A DNA stretch of 64,000 bases from Azomonas tarimensis (GTDB taxonomy: Bacteria > Pseudomonadota > Gammaproteobacteria > Pseudomonadales > Pseudomonadaceae). The notes under the pieces are model-generated. The model was not told the origin of the DNA, searched no databases, and saw only the letters and a list, made by a program, of their open reading frames with translations. Location of the stretch: assembly GCF_042648805.1 (NCBI RefSeq), contig NZ_JBHRXZ010000027.1, forward strand, positions 1 through 64,000. The letters run 5' to 3'. Made by a program: the position numbers and the translations under genes. Of the stretch, positions 7,745-16,950 are shown one piece after another. Position 1 is the stretch's first letter; each line of letters begins with the position of its first letter.

Positions 7745-7796
7745 GTGGCGGTGATGCTAGGAGGTGCCTGAGGGTGCGTCTGTCAGCCAGCCGACA
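7745..7796 (-). promoter_or_regulatory. Candidate CooA-dependent cowN promoter
   Basis: TGTCA-N6-CGACA lies at 7781-7796 and matches the known CooA operator form. On the minus strand TAGCAT at 7759-7754 can serve as a -10, giving a start near 7747. The site is then centred near -41.5, the class II activator position used by CooA and CRP. No -35 hexamer is evident. The site overlaps the last codons and stop of the cooA gene. Confidence 0.6.
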
Positions 7797-8454
7797 CCTT
7801 GCCGGCGCGCTGGCTGCGCTGTTTGAGCAGGTCGGGGCGGTGGATGTCGAAGGTTCCCGGCCGGACCCGGCTGAGGATGCCTTCGCGGGCCATCCGGTTG
7901 ATCAGCGAGGACACGGTCTGACGGGTGGTACCGAGCAGGCGGGCAATGTCTTCGGTGTTGAGGTCCAGTTCCAGGCGTTGCACACCGTCATGCAGGCGTC
8001 CCTTGCGGCTGAGCATGCCGTCGAAGAAGCGCGCCAGGCGGCCTTCGACGTCGCGAAAGGCGAGGTCTTCGATCAGGCGCATGGAGTTGGCCAGGGTCTG
8101 GCCAAGCACGCGAATGACGATGGGCACGGCGCCGGGCAGCGAGCCGAGGGTGCTGAGCATCAGGGCGGTGTCGCCGACCAGTACGTCGGTGGGGCGCACG
8201 GCCTGCAGGTAGGCGCCGCTGTGGGTGCTGTAGATGTCCCCCGCTTCGAGAAAGGTGAGCGAGTACTCCTTGTCTTCAAAGGACAGGAACACCCGAATGC
8301 GGCCGCTGCGTACGATGAACACGCTGTTGCGCGAGCCGCCTGGGCTGCCGATGAGCTCGCCTTCCACCAGGCTGCGCTGGTGAAAACCCTGGAGCAGAGC
8401 GGCCTGGTCAAGGGCCTGGAGTCGGTCGGCGTTGGTGCTGTCGGATCCGTGCAT
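7783..8454 (-). CDS. cooA: CooA-type CRP/FNR family heme sensor regulator
   Basis: A 223-residue CRP/FNR protein. The effector domain reads GRIRVFLSFEDKEYSLTFLE then AGDIYSTHSGAYLQA, which parallels the Rhodospirillum CooA segment GDMFCMHSGCLVEA. His78 sits where CooA has the heme-ligand His77, and Ser76 replaces Cys75. The dimer helix LANSMRLIEDLAFRDVEGRL and recognition helix TTRQTVSSLINRM also follow CooA. CooA binds CO at heme and then activates transcription. I start at the ATG at 8454; an upstream in-frame Met would add 70 proline-rich residues not seen in the family. The neighbouring cowN gene is a known kind of CooA target. The absence of Cys75 is seen in other CooA proteins. Confidence 0.75.
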   Translation of the reverse strand: MHGSDSTNADRLQALDQAALLQGFHQRSLVEGELIGSPGGSRNSVFIVRSGRIRVFLSFEDKEYSLTFLEAGDIYSTHSGAYLQAVRPTDVLVGDTALMLSTLGSLPGAVPIVIRVLGQTLANSMRLIEDLAFRDVEGRLARFFDGMLSRKGRLHDGVQRLELDLNTEDIARLLGTTRQTVSSLINRMAREGILSRVRPGTFDIHRPDLLKQRSQRAGKVSAG

Positions 8455-8533
8455 GGCGTTCGGTCCGTCCGTGGGCGAAGGCCGAGCATAACGCGGTCTG
8501 ATGGGCGGTGGGGAGTCTGCCGGGGCGGATGGC

Positions 8534-8558
8534 AAAAGCCCCGGCTGGTCCGGGGCTT
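8534..8558 (-). terminator. rpoD terminator
   Basis: On the minus strand, AAGCCCCGG (8558-8550) pairs with CCGGGGCTT (8544-8536) across a 5-nt loop, followed by CTTTTGCC. It begins 6 nt after the rpoD stop codon and separates the operon from cooA. Confidence 0.85.
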
Positions 8559-8563
8559 CTGGT

Positions 8564-10414
<1,851 letters not shown>

Positions 10415-10481
10415 AAAACCCTATCCACTGATAGTTCTGGCGGGCTGAATACAAGCTGAGCATTATAGCCCAGACCTGACC
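10415..10481. other. dnaG-rpoD spacer
   Basis: A 67-bp spacer between dnaG and rpoD, AT-richer than its surroundings. I see no convincing terminator. E. coli has an RNase processing site and heat-shock promoter in this operon, but nothing here identifies either. Confidence 0.3.
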
Positions 10482-12374
10482 TCAGGCGCCAGTTGAGGTC
10501 GGGGAGACGGGTGCCTTGTCGCGTTGCAACAAGTCACGTAGATGATCCTTTTCCTCGGCACTGAGTTCACCTTCGCGTGCTTTGCGGAGCAGGTGCTCGA
10601 GGCGGCGCTCGTGCTGAGCGGCGGCTAGACGATTAATGGTGTCGAAAAATTGCTGTTCAAGGTTGTCACTTGAAATCAGCCATTCCTTCTCTGCCAGAGC
10701 GCGCAGCAGGCGACCTTGATCGGTGCCGTGCCAGCGGGCCAGCAGTTGCAGCGTCCGCAGCCCGGGATTCTTCTGCAGGGCGCCCAGCAGGGCTACCAGT
10801 AATTGGGCATAGGTGTGGTCTTCTTCGGCGAAATGGCTGACATCCTCGACTTTCTGGGCGAGTTCCGGGTGGCGAAGCAGGGTGCGCAGGGCTGCCAGGG
10901 TTGGCGGTTCCACCGCGACGGGAGCGCGCTTTTCACGGCGCTGGAAATCCTGTCGGGGACGGTCCTTCTGCCATTCCTTGCGCTTCGGCTTGCCGTGGGT
11001 ATTCCGATAAGCGGTCGGCGCGGGGCTCTCCTGCTCCTCGACGTTGCGAAAGTACGACTCTTCCGAGGGCTGCGGTGGGCGTGGCGAGGCGGGCTCGGAC
11101 GCCGCCTCGCCACTCAGGCCGGTCAGTTCGCCCAGGCGGCGACGCATCAGTGCGCGCAGGTTGGCCCCCGGAATCTTTTCGATCAGTGGTGCGGCGAGGG
11201 TGGCAAGGTGCGCCTTGCCTTCCAGTGAGCGGGGGTCGGCTTCTTCGGAAAGTTGCTGGAAGAAGTAGTCGGCCAATGGCTGGGCCTGCTGGAGCATGCG
11301 CGCGCGAAAGGCGTCTTCGCCTTCGGCGCGGACCAGGCTGTCCGGATCCTCGCCTTCGGGGACGAACAGAAAGCGCGCACGCTTGCCGTCCTGCAGGTTC
11401 GGCAGCGTCGCTTCCAGGGCTCGCCAGGCGGCCTTGCGCCCGGCCATGTCGCCGTCAAAGCAGAACAGGATGTTTGGAACCAGGCGGAACAGTCGCTTGA
11501 TGTGCTCCTCGCTTGTGGCCGTACCGAGGGTGGCCACTGCGTTGCGCAGCCCTTGCTGGGCAAGGGCGATGACGTCCATGTAACCCTCTACCACCAGCAC
11601 TTCGTCGAGGTCGCGGTTGTACTTGCGCGCTTCGTAGAGGCCGTAGAGTTCCTGGCCTTTATGGAATACCGGGGTTTCCGGAGAGTTGAGGTACTTGGGC
11701 TTGTCGTCGCCCAGGACCCGGCCGCCAAAAGCGATCACTCGTCCGCGGCTGTCGCGGATAGGAAACATGATCCGGTCGCGAAAGCGGTCGTAGCGCTTGC
11801 CGTTCTCGGCATTCTCGATGAGCAGGCCGGCGTCGATCATGGCCTTCTGCTGCAGACTGTCACCGCCCAGGTGCTTGAGCAGGTTGTCCCAGCCGGGAGG
11901 CGCGAAGCCCAGGCCGAAATCGCGAGCGATCACCCCGGTCAGTCCGCGGCCCTTGAGGTAGTCCACCGCGGCGCGCCGCGCCGGATGCTGCTTGAGCGCC
12001 TGGCGGAAATACTCGGCGGACGCTTCCAGCAGGGGGTAGAGGGGTGAGTCGACCGGTTGCCTGGGCTTGTGGCCGCGCGAGTCTTCTCGCGGGACGTCCA
12101 GGCCGGCGCGCTTGGCCAGATCCTCGACCGCCTGTGGAAAGTCCAGGTGGTCGTGGTCCATGATGAAGCCCAGGGCGTTGCCGCCAGCGCCGCAACCAAA
12201 GCAGTAGTAGAACTGCTTGTCGGGGCTGACCGAGAACGAGGGGGTCTTCTCATTGTGGAAGGGGCAGCGCGCGGTGTAGTTTTTCCCGGCTTTCTTCAGC
12301 GCGATACGAGAACCCACCACTTCGACGATGTCGGTGCGGTTGAGGAGATCGTCGATGAAGCTTTGCGGGATCAT
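10482..12374 (-). CDS. dnaG: DNA primase
   Basis: A 630-residue DnaG. The N-terminal zinc finger is C37-H40-C58-C61 (ARCPFHNEKTPSFSVSPDK then YYCFGCG). The TOPRIM domain lies near 255-340, with LVVEGYMDVIAL and the acidic CFDGDMAGR. The C-terminal 150 residues are the helical DnaB-binding domain. It makes RNA primers at the replication fork. A Ser/Pro and basic linker (SPRPPQPSEESYF, KPKRKEWQKDRPRQDF) before the helicase-binding part is typical of pseudomonads. Confidence 0.97.
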   Translation of the reverse strand: MIPQSFIDDLLNRTDIVEVVGSRIALKKAGKNYTARCPFHNEKTPSFSVSPDKQFYYCFGCGAGGNALGFIMDHDHLDFPQAVEDLAKRAGLDVPREDSRGHKPRQPVDSPLYPLLEASAEYFRQALKQHPARRAAVDYLKGRGLTGVIARDFGLGFAPPGWDNLLKHLGGDSLQQKAMIDAGLLIENAENGKRYDRFRDRIMFPIRDSRGRVIAFGGRVLGDDKPKYLNSPETPVFHKGQELYGLYEARKYNRDLDEVLVVEGYMDVIALAQQGLRNAVATLGTATSEEHIKRLFRLVPNILFCFDGDMAGRKAAWRALEATLPNLQDGKRARFLFVPEGEDPDSLVRAEGEDAFRARMLQQAQPLADYFFQQLSEEADPRSLEGKAHLATLAAPLIEKIPGANLRALMRRRLGELTGLSGEAASEPASPRPPQPSEESYFRNVEEQESPAPTAYRNTHGKPKRKEWQKDRPRQDFQRREKRAPVAVEPPTLAALRTLLRHPELAQKVEDVSHFAEEDHTYAQLLVALLGALQKNPGLRTLQLLARWHGTDQGRLLRALAEKEWLISSDNLEQQFFDTINRLAAAQHERRLEHLLRKAREGELSAEEKDHLRDLLQRDKAPVSPTSTGA

Positions 12375-12409
12375 GCCAGCGGCGACTCGGAGCTCAGGCG
12401 GTAAGCCAG

Positions 12410-12478
12410 AAACGACAAGACTCCGCAGGTTCGCCCTTGGCGAAGCGGAGTCTTTCGGCTGGGTCGGCAGGCCGACCC
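12410..12478 (-). terminator. rpsU-dnaG intergenic attenuator hairpins
   Basis: Two hairpins lie between rpsU and dnaG. The first in the direction of transcription is GGGTCGG/CCGACCC (12478-12461). The second is AGACTCCGC/GCGGAGTCT (12453-12418), with TTCGCC/GGCGAA stacked inside. The T tract after it is poor (TGTCGTTTC), so it should be a partial terminator. The rpsU-dnaG junction of this operon is known to carry one, which keeps primase low relative to S21. Confidence 0.65.
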
Positions 12479-12502
12479 GATGCGGGAGTCAGTGCAGGTC
12501 TG

Positions 12503-12718
12503 TCAGTACAGACGGACGCTGCGACGCTGCTCGCGCTGAACCTTCTTGGCATGACGCTTGACGGCAGCGGCCGCCTTGCGCTTGCGCTCGGAAGTGGGCT
12601 TCTCGTAGAACTCGCGGCTGCGCACTTCGGCCAGTACACCGGCCTTTTCGCAGGAGCGCTTGAAGCGACGCAGGGCTACGTCGAAAGGTTCGTTCTCTTT
12701 AACTTTGACAGCGGGCAT
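12503..12718 (-). CDS. rpsU: Small ribosomal subunit protein bS21
   Basis: A 71-residue, highly basic protein starting MPAVKVKENEPFDVALRRFK and ending REQRRSVRLY. This is S21, needed for initiation on natural mRNAs. The start at 12718 follows the family; a longer in-frame reading would add 20 unrelated residues. It is the first gene of the rpsU-dnaG-rpoD macromolecular-synthesis operon and diverges from tsaD. Confidence 0.98.
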   Translation of the reverse strand: MPAVKVKENEPFDVALRRFKRSCEKAGVLAEVRSREFYEKPTSERKRKAAAAVKRHAKKVQREQRRSVRLY

Positions 12719-12799
12719 CCAGGGCGTACCTTCAACTTGATTACCGGGCAACGCGCTTCGGCAAATGGCTCGCAGCACGCTGGGATTTAAGGGTTGCGG

Positions 12800-12828
12800 A
12801 TGTTACCCCGTTGACCTGGCGAATGCAA
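12800..12828 (-). promoter_or_regulatory. Sigma 70 promoter of the rpsU-dnaG-rpoD operon
   Basis: On the minus strand TTGCAT (12828-12823) and TAACAT (12805-12800) are separated by exactly 17 bp, giving a start near 12793 and a leader of about 75 nt before rpsU. Confidence 0.65.
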
Positions 12829-12916
12829 AGCCCTGCAGTCGAAAAGCGCTGGTCGGTACCTGGCCTGACCTTTACTATGCGCGGCTCTCATTTGCTACCT
12901 CTCAGGTGCTGTACCC

Positions 12917-13942
12917 ATGCTAGTGCTGGGCTTGGAAACCTCCTGCGATGAAACCGGCGTGGCGCTGTACGACAGCGATCAGGGCCTGCTGGCCGATGCG
13001 CTGTTCAGCCAGATCGACCTGCATCGCCTCTATGGCGGGGTGGTGCCGGAGCTTGCCTCGCGTGACCACGTCAAGCGGATGCTGCCGCTGATCCGTGAGG
13101 TGCTCACGAACGCTGGGAAGGCCCCGGCAGATATTCAGGCGGTCGCCTACACGGCAGGCCCCGGCCTGGTCGGTGCGCTTCTGGTGGGCGCCTCTTGCGC
13201 CCAGGCGCTGGCCCTGGGCTGGGGCATACCGGCTCTTGGCGTGCACCACATGGAAGGGCATCTGCTGGCACCGATGCTCGAGGAGCAGCCGCCGGCGTTT
13301 CCCTTCGTGGCCCTGCTGGTGTCCGGCGGGCATACCCAACTGGTCAAGGTCGATGGCATCGGCCGCTACGAGTTGCTCGGCGAGTCGGTCGACGACGCGG
13401 CGGGCGAAGCCTTCGACAAGACCGCCAAGCTGCTCGGGCTCGGCTACCCGGGCGGGCCGGAGATTGCCCGCCTGGCGCTTCGTGGTACGCCTGGGCGCTT
13501 CGTGTTTCCGCGGCCGATGACCGACCGGCCTGGGCTGGATTTCAGCTTCAGCGGGCTCAAGACCTTTGCGCTGAACACTTGGCAGCAGTGCCGTACCGCC
13601 GGCGACGAGGGCGAGCAGACGCGCTGCGATATTGCCCTGGCCTTCGAGCAGGCGGTGGTCGCTACGCTGACCATCAAATGCCGTCGAGCCCTGAAGCAGA
13701 CCGGCCTCAAGCAACTGGTGATCGCCGGTGGCGTCAGCGCCAACCAGGCGTTGCGATCCTCACTGGCTGACATGCTGGAGGAGTTGGGCGGGCAGGTATT
13801 CTATGCGCGGCCGCGTTTCTGTACCGATAACGGTGCGATGATCGCCTATGCCGGCTGCCAGCGGCTGCTGGCCGGGCAGCACGAGGGGCCGGCGATTGGT
13901 GTGCAGGCGCGCTGGTCGATGGAGAGTCTGCCAGCGATCTGA
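12917..13942 (+). CDS. tsaD: tRNA N6-threonylcarbamoyladenosine synthase component TsaD
   Basis: A 341-residue protein of the Kae1/TsaD (gcp) family. It begins MLVLGLETSCDETGVALYDS. The metal-binding pair is His111 and His115 in HHMEGH, and the nucleotide-binding segments LLVSGGHTQLV and IAGGVSANQALR follow. With TsaB, TsaE and TsaC it adds the threonylcarbamoyl group at A37 of ANN-decoding tRNAs. It diverges from rpsU, as in many gammaproteobacteria. Confidence 0.98.
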   Translation: MLVLGLETSCDETGVALYDSDQGLLADALFSQIDLHRLYGGVVPELASRDHVKRMLPLIREVLTNAGKAPADIQAVAYTAGPGLVGALLVGASCAQALALGWGIPALGVHHMEGHLLAPMLEEQPPAFPFVALLVSGGHTQLVKVDGIGRYELLGESVDDAAGEAFDKTAKLLGLGYPGGPEIARLALRGTPGRFVFPRPMTDRPGLDFSFSGLKTFALNTWQQCRTAGDEGEQTRCDIALAFEQAVVATLTIKCRRALKQTGLKQLVIAGGVSANQALRSSLADMLEELGGQVFYARPRFCTDNGAMIAYAGCQRLLAGQHEGPAIGVQARWSMESLPAI

Positions 13943-14031
13943 TCGCGCTCCTCCGTTAGCCGGCAGCGACAGGCCCGCGAGAAAGGCGGAGCGGCTGCTT
14001 GACCCGCGCGCGGCGTGCCTCCAGCCTGTCT

Positions 14032-14604
14032 CTAGCGTTTGAAACGGTGCTCCTTGCCGGCGTAGAGCTTCTCGAGATTGACCCGGTGCCGCCAGACGAT
14101 AAGGCAGGCCAGCAGGCTCATGGGCATCAGGCCAGTCTGCTGCCAGGCCAGCAGTGGCAGGCTCAGGGCCAGGGCGCAGAGTGCCGCCAGCGAGCTGGTA
14201 CGGGTCAGACCGAAGGTGGCGGCCCAGCCGACGACCGCCAACAGGGCGGCCGGCCAGGACAGACCGAACAGGACGCCGGCCGCGGTGGCGACACCCTTGC
14301 CGCCATGGAAGCGAAAGAACAGCGGAAATGTATGCCCGGCCACCGCAGCGAGACCGATCCAGGCTTGCTGATCAGGCGACAGGCCCAGCGCGCGAGCCAG
14401 CAGCACGGGGAGCAATCCCTTGCAGAGATCGCCGAGCAGGGTGAGAACGGCCAGGCGCTTGCCGGCCACGCGGTACATGTTGGTGGCGCCCGGGTTGCCG
14501 GAGCCGCTGTCGCGCGGGTCGGGCAGGCCCGTCAGGCGGCTGAGCAGGATGGCGAACGACAGCGAGCCGAGCAGGTAGGCGAGCAGGGTCAGCAGCCAGA
14601 ACAT
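14032..14604 (-). CDS. plsY: Acyl-phosphate glycerol-3-phosphate acyltransferase PlsY
   Basis: A 190-residue integral membrane protein with about five hydrophobic helices. The family motifs SGNPGATN (SGSGNPGATNMYRVAG) and FRFHGGKGVATAAG are both present. PlsY makes lysophosphatidic acid from acyl-phosphate and glycerol-3-phosphate at the inner membrane. It diverges from folB; the 89-bp gap to tsaD on its other side shows no clear terminator. Confidence 0.96.
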   Translation of the reverse strand: MFWLLTLLAYLLGSLSFAILLSRLTGLPDPRDSGSGNPGATNMYRVAGKRLAVLTLLGDLCKGLLPVLLARALGLSPDQQAWIGLAAVAGHTFPLFFRFHGGKGVATAAGVLFGLSWPAALLAVVGWAATFGLTRTSSLAALCALALSLPLLAWQQTGLMPMSLLACLIVWRHRVNLEKLYAGKEHRFKR

Positions 14605-14680
14605 TGATATTAATCCGGAGCAAGGGCGCTCCAGAGTCTAGCGACACCAGGCTGGGTTGTCGTCTCGCGGGAGAAGGCTA

Positions 14681-15034
14681 GTGGATACAGTATTTATCGA
14701 AGGGTTGGAGGTCGAGACCCTGATCGGCGCCTACGACTGGGAGCGCGGCATCCGCCAGTGCCTGCACCTCGACCTGCACCTGGGCTGGGACATACATCCG
14801 GCGGCCGAGGGGGACGACCTGAACCAGGCGCTGGATTATGCCAGGGTCGGCCAGGCGATCGAGCGCTTCGCCGAGGCGGCGCGTTTCGAACTCGTGGAGA
14901 CATTCGCCGAGCGGCTGGCCGAGACCCTTATGCAGGAGTTCGGGATACCCTGGCTACGGCTGCGCATCACCAAGCCCGGCGTCAATCCGCGGGCCCGCCG
15001 GCTGGGTGTCGAGATCGAGCGTGGCAGTCGATGA
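14681..15034 (+). CDS. folB: Dihydroneopterin aldolase
   Basis: A 117-residue FolB. The GTG at 14681 is chosen as start because it follows GGGAGAAGG and gives the family length, beginning MDTVFIEGLEVETLIGAYDW. It contains the usual VETFAERLAETL and a late Lys in TKPGVNPRARRLGVEIER. The enzyme releases glycolaldehyde from dihydroneopterin in folate synthesis. Its stop overlaps the start of the next gene (ATGA). Confidence 0.95.
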   Translation: MDTVFIEGLEVETLIGAYDWERGIRQCLHLDLHLGWDIHPAAEGDDLNQALDYARVGQAIERFAEAARFELVETFAERLAETLMQEFGIPWLRLRITKPGVNPRARRLGVEIERGSR

Positions 15035-15561
15035 CGCCAGTACTGCTGGGCCTCGGTAGTAACGTCGAGCGGGAAAAGCACCTGAGCGGCGGACTCGATG
15101 CGCTGGCCACGATCCTTGTCGACATGCGCTGCTCACCCGTCTTCGAGAGCCTGGCAGTCGGCTACAAGGGCGCCAATTTCTACAACCTGGCGGTGGCCGG
15201 ATTGACCACCCTGCCGTTGATGGCGCTCGACCGCCGGCTGAAATTCATCGAGGCCGACAATGGCCGTTATGCGGCCGATCGCAAGGGGTTGCCGCTGGAT
15301 ATCGATGTGCTCGCCTATGGTGATCTGGTGGGCAATTTCGATGGCCTGGTGCTGCCCAGGGCGGAGATCCTGCGCAACGCCTTTGTGCTCTGGCCACTGG
15401 CGTTGCTGGTACCCGATCAGCGGCACCCCGGCGAGGACAAGGCATACGCCGACCTGTGGGGTGAGGCGAGGATCGAGCAGGCGCTCTGGCCTGCGCCTTT
15501 CGAGTGGCAGGGCCAGGCGCTGACACCGGATTGGCTGCTCGAGGCGCATACCGCGCCCTAG
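15031..15561 (+). CDS. folK: HPPK-like protein (2-amino-4-hydroxy-6-hydroxymethyldihydropteridine pyrophosphokinase family)
   Basis: A 176-residue protein starting MTPVLLGLGSNVEREKHLSG, the FolK N terminus. The metal-binding pair Asp-x-Asp is kept in PLDIDVLAYGD. The usual arginine of GPRTLDLDLL is replaced in GLPLDIDVL, so this belongs to the divergent copy found beside folB in pseudomonads, with a more standard folK expected elsewhere. It probably pyrophosphorylates the pterin, or has a related role. It is translationally coupled to folB. Confidence 0.85.
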   Translation: MTPVLLGLGSNVEREKHLSGGLDALATILVDMRCSPVFESLAVGYKGANFYNLAVAGLTTLPLMALDRRLKFIEADNGRYAADRKGLPLDIDVLAYGDLVGNFDGLVLPRAEILRNAFVLWPLALLVPDQRHPGEDKAYADLWGEARIEQALWPAPFEWQGQALTPDWLLEAHTAP

Positions 15562-15610
15562 GGTCTGTTGACGTTTCATCGCGAGCCGCGTTGCTGCGTC
15601 AACAGACCCT
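15560..15610. repeat. 14-bp perfect inverted repeat between folK and cca
   Basis: AGGGTCTGTTGACG (15560-15573) and CGTCAACAGACCCT (15597-15610) are perfect inverted arms around a 23-bp core that holds TCGCGAGCCGCG. The left arm overlaps the folK stop codon. It lies between convergent genes and could end transcription from both, but there is no T tract. The sequence also looks like a small dispersed element. Confidence 0.6.
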
Positions 15611-15649
15611 AGCCCTGTGAGTCTGGCTCGCTGCCCGCGCTCCGGCCTT

Positions 15650-16825
15650 TCACGGCGCCTTCATGTAGCCGGCCAACGCTTTTTCACGCTCACGGCTGAG
15701 CGCCTCGCCCAGCTCCGCGCCCTTGTAGCCCTGGGCGAGCAGCGGCTGCACGGTCACGCCGCGGGCAACCGAGGCGGCGCCGCGCAGGTAATCGCCCTGA
15801 GGGTGGCTGCCGCTGGCGAATCCCTGGGCCCTGGCTTCCATTTCGCAGGCGGCGAGAAATTGTTCGAGCCGCAGCGGACGGCGATAGACATCGAAGCGCT
15901 GCAGCAGCGCCAGCAGTTGCGCGGGTGACAGACTTTCCGGGGTTTGGGCCAGGACCCGGTACTGCCCCACCAGGCTGGCGAGTTCCTGGCAGTCGCGCGG
16001 TGGCTTGCAGCGCTGGTTGAGGGCGTCGATCCGCGCCAGATGCGGGGAGGTAGGCGACTCAGGCCGCTCGTTATCGATCGCGCCCGGGTCCTGCACCAGG
16101 CAGGCCCAGCGGACCGCCAGCGGCTGGTCATGACGGGCGCACTGCTCGAGCACGCGCAACCGTTGCTGACCGGTCCCGGCGCTGAACAGCGCTTCGACTT
16201 CCGGCAGCACATCGCCCAGCGCGCCGCACTCATGCAGGGTGCGAACGAACACCTCGGGATGCGGCTCCATCAGGGCGCGGGAGATCTCTTTCCAGCTGCG
16301 CTCCGGCGTCAGCGCCTGCAGTTCGCCGGATTCGGCGAGCCCACGCATCAGCTCACAGGTTTGCGCGGCGACGGTAAAGCCGAGCCCTGCATAGCGGGCG
16401 GCAAAGCGAGCCACCCGGAGTACGCGCAGCGGGTCTTCGGCGAAGGCGGGGGAAACGTGGCGCAGCAATCGGGCCTGCAGGTCGTGCCTGCCGCCATAGG
16501 GGTCGATGACCTGACCCTGTTCGTCCTCGGCCATGGCGTTGATGGTCAGGTCGCGGCGGAGCAGGTCTTGCTCCAGGGTGACCTCTGGACTGGTGAAGAA
16601 GGTAAAGCCTCCATAACCCCGACCACTCTTGCGCTCGGTACGGGCCAGGGCGTATTCCTCGCCGGTCTGTGGATGCAGGAATACCGGGAAATCGCTGCCA
16701 ACCGGGCGAAATCCCTGCCGAGCCATCTCCTCGGCGCTGGCGCCGACCACCACCCAGTCCACCTCGGTGACCGGGCGTCCAAGCAGCCGATCCCGAACGG
16801 CGCCGCCGACTTTGTAGATTTGCAT
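15650..16825 (-). CDS. cca: CCA-adding tRNA nucleotidyltransferase
   Basis: A 391-residue class II nucleotidyltransferase starting MQIYKVGGAVRDRLLGRPVT. It carries the GG-x-VRD motif and DWVVVGA. RRDLTINAMAED and DPLRVLRVARFAARY follow. It repairs or completes the 3' CCA of tRNAs. The length is near that of pseudomonad Cca. The C-terminal region lacks the HD phosphohydrolase signature of long E. coli-type Cca proteins, so it is probably limited to nucleotide addition. Confidence 0.95.
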   Translation of the reverse strand: MQIYKVGGAVRDRLLGRPVTEVDWVVVGASAEEMARQGFRPVGSDFPVFLHPQTGEEYALARTERKSGRGYGGFTFFTSPEVTLEQDLLRRDLTINAMAEDEQGQVIDPYGGRHDLQARLLRHVSPAFAEDPLRVLRVARFAARYAGLGFTVAAQTCELMRGLAESGELQALTPERSWKEISRALMEPHPEVFVRTLHECGALGDVLPEVEALFSAGTGQQRLRVLEQCARHDQPLAVRWACLVQDPGAIDNERPESPTSPHLARIDALNQRCKPPRDCQELASLVGQYRVLAQTPESLSPAQLLALLQRFDVYRRPLRLEQFLAACEMEARAQGFASGSHPQGDYLRGAASVARGVTVQPLLAQGYKGAELGEALSREREKALAGYMKAP

Positions 16826-16914
16826 GGGAGTACCTCCTGGCGCGGAGGATACGGGAAAAAACGAGCAAAGCCGAAGAAAGCGCCTGGGGGCGGGCCTGAG
16901 GGAATGGCCTGCAG

Positions 16915-16932
16915 GGTGGGCTTCAGCCCACC
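16915..16932. terminator. Hairpin after spoVR
   Basis: GGTGGGCT-TC-AGCCCACC forms an 8-bp stem 18 bp beyond the spoVR stop. There is no T run on the minus strand, so termination strength is unclear. The same kind of hairpin is widely scattered in pseudomonad intergenic DNA. Confidence 0.45.
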
Positions 16933-16950
16933 CCAGGGTTCAACCGGCCA

